The notes under the pieces are model-generated. The model was not told the origin of the DNA. It worked only from the letters and a program-made list of their open reading frames with translations, and did not search any database. From assembly GCA_014529385.2 (NCBI GenBank), contig CM043963.1, positions 65,921,895 through 65,979,894 of the forward strand: a stretch of 58,000 nt of DNA, read 5' to 3'. Positions 57,174 through 58,000 of the stretch are shown here, one piece after another (position 1 is the stretch's first letter; every line of letters starts with the position of its first letter). This DNA is from Adiantum capillus-veneris (Eukaryota > Streptophyta > Polypodiopsida > Polypodiales > Pteridaceae). A program made the translations under genes and the position numbers.

Positions 57174-58000
57174 AAGGTTTGTGCTTGTCGTTTTCACGTC
57201 CGCGCGCGCGTGCACTTTCAAAAGTGTAAACAGGCTTTCGATTTCGGCATCGGCAAATTCAGCATTCCGAGAGCGTTTCCAGCAAGTGTCTTACGGTTTT
57301 ACCCCCCTTTCGAAGCTATTCATGCAGTCAAAAGCTTCATCCGAGCTACGCTTCAGGAGTTGTATTTTTCAACTCCACTTTTGCTAGAGATACAGGTACA
57401 GGTATAGGACACAAGTATAGGTTGTTCATAGACTATTTTGGGATTGTATATAGCCGTTTTATGGCTATTATGTGCTATTGCGACGGTGTTTATGGGCTGA
57501 TTAGGAGCACTTTTTAGCATCGACATTGTCTCGAGTTTTTCAAACATTCATCTCCTCACATGTTCTTGCATACATACAGGACATCCAAGTTTCTTACACG
57601 TTGTAGTGTTTTGCATCAGCACAGATTCAATGGGAGTACTTGATGCGTATATGCATTGTTTTGGCACTTTTGATAGTGCTTGAGCTCTTTTGAGAGCGGT
57701 TTTTTTCCCTGCAGGGAGTTGTTTACTGCTTGCACATTTTGTTTGGTGCATGTTTGAGTGCGTATATTGCTCCTTGCAGTATTGTTGACAACGGATGTAC
57801 GTTCAGTTGCGGAAATTGCCATATGTACCTTTTGTGGAGCCGATTTGGCTTGTTTCTGGCAGTCCGAGCCGTTTCTGAGACTCGGTTCGGAGACCCTTTC
57901 TGAGACTGGGCTGGTTTCTTGTCTACATAACCTTTTGTGAGGGTCGATAGCGTGAGGTTTTCTTGAGCTGGGGGATTCTCGAATGTTGAGATCCTTTCGG
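57174..58000 (+). other. Leader of the LTR element at the window's right edge
   Basis: T-rich sequence after the primer site with no gag motif before the window ends. Short frames on either strand are unfamiliar. GTTTCTGAGACTCGG-like words recur near 57870-57910 (CCGTTTCTGAGACTCGGTT, CCTTTCTGAGACTGGG). Confidence 0.45.

Overview
This is nuclear DNA of a land plant. It has no bacterial-style operons. It holds plant LTR retrotransposons with initiator-Met-type primer sites, a chromodomain Ty3/Gypsy element, LINEs with a plant zf-RVT tail, tRNA-like SINE heads, a Mutator-type MITE with a 9-bp target duplication, long (GA)n arrays, and a TIR/NB-ARC resistance-gene fragment with a short GT-AG intron. 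The TIR style (FLSHSGHQ) and the heavy, decayed repeat load make me lean to a seed-free plant or gymnosperm. That is a weak inference. Almost everything here is mobile DNA. I see no intact host gene.

Layout. 1-6200: decayed element with a leader of four palindrome-cored repeats (1555-2460) and a broken 3.5-kb coiled-coil ORF (2632-6150). 6.2-12.4 kb: non-coding DNA with microsatellites and a seven- to eight-unit satellite whose units each carry a (GA)n tract. 12.5-17.9 kb, minus strand: a nearly complete but dead LINE. A 5'-truncated plus-strand relative with target duplications lies at 24.2-25.2 kb. 17.99-18.06 kb: LTR end and primer site of another element. 20577-21243: an almost perfect 667-bp inverted repeat. 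23.4-26.8 kb: SINE-like tRNA heads and a MITE. 27.06-28.26 kb: TIR/NB-ARC fragment.

29106-51845 is one minus-strand retroelement (gag and protease, no recognisable polymerase) that received two later insertions, both inside its gag frame. One is a chromodomain Gypsy element (35947-44415, TSD GTCAC). The other is a short non-autonomous plus-strand LTR element (44677-49382, TSD AGAAG). Removing each insertion plus one TSD copy restores the gag phase exactly at both junctions, which supports every boundary. The host's leader (49.6-51.3 kb) carries six copies of a 20-bp CGCG-centred palindrome. Most lie about 240-285 bp apart, an architecture closely parallel to the leader at 1555-2460. A second LINE remnant (51.9-53.7 kb) sits between (GA)n arrays, and the window ends in the 5' end of another LTR element (primer site 57162).

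The two most unusual signals are the palindrome-punctuated leaders, where the palindrome is kept while the intervening DNA has drifted, and the 667-bp foldback.
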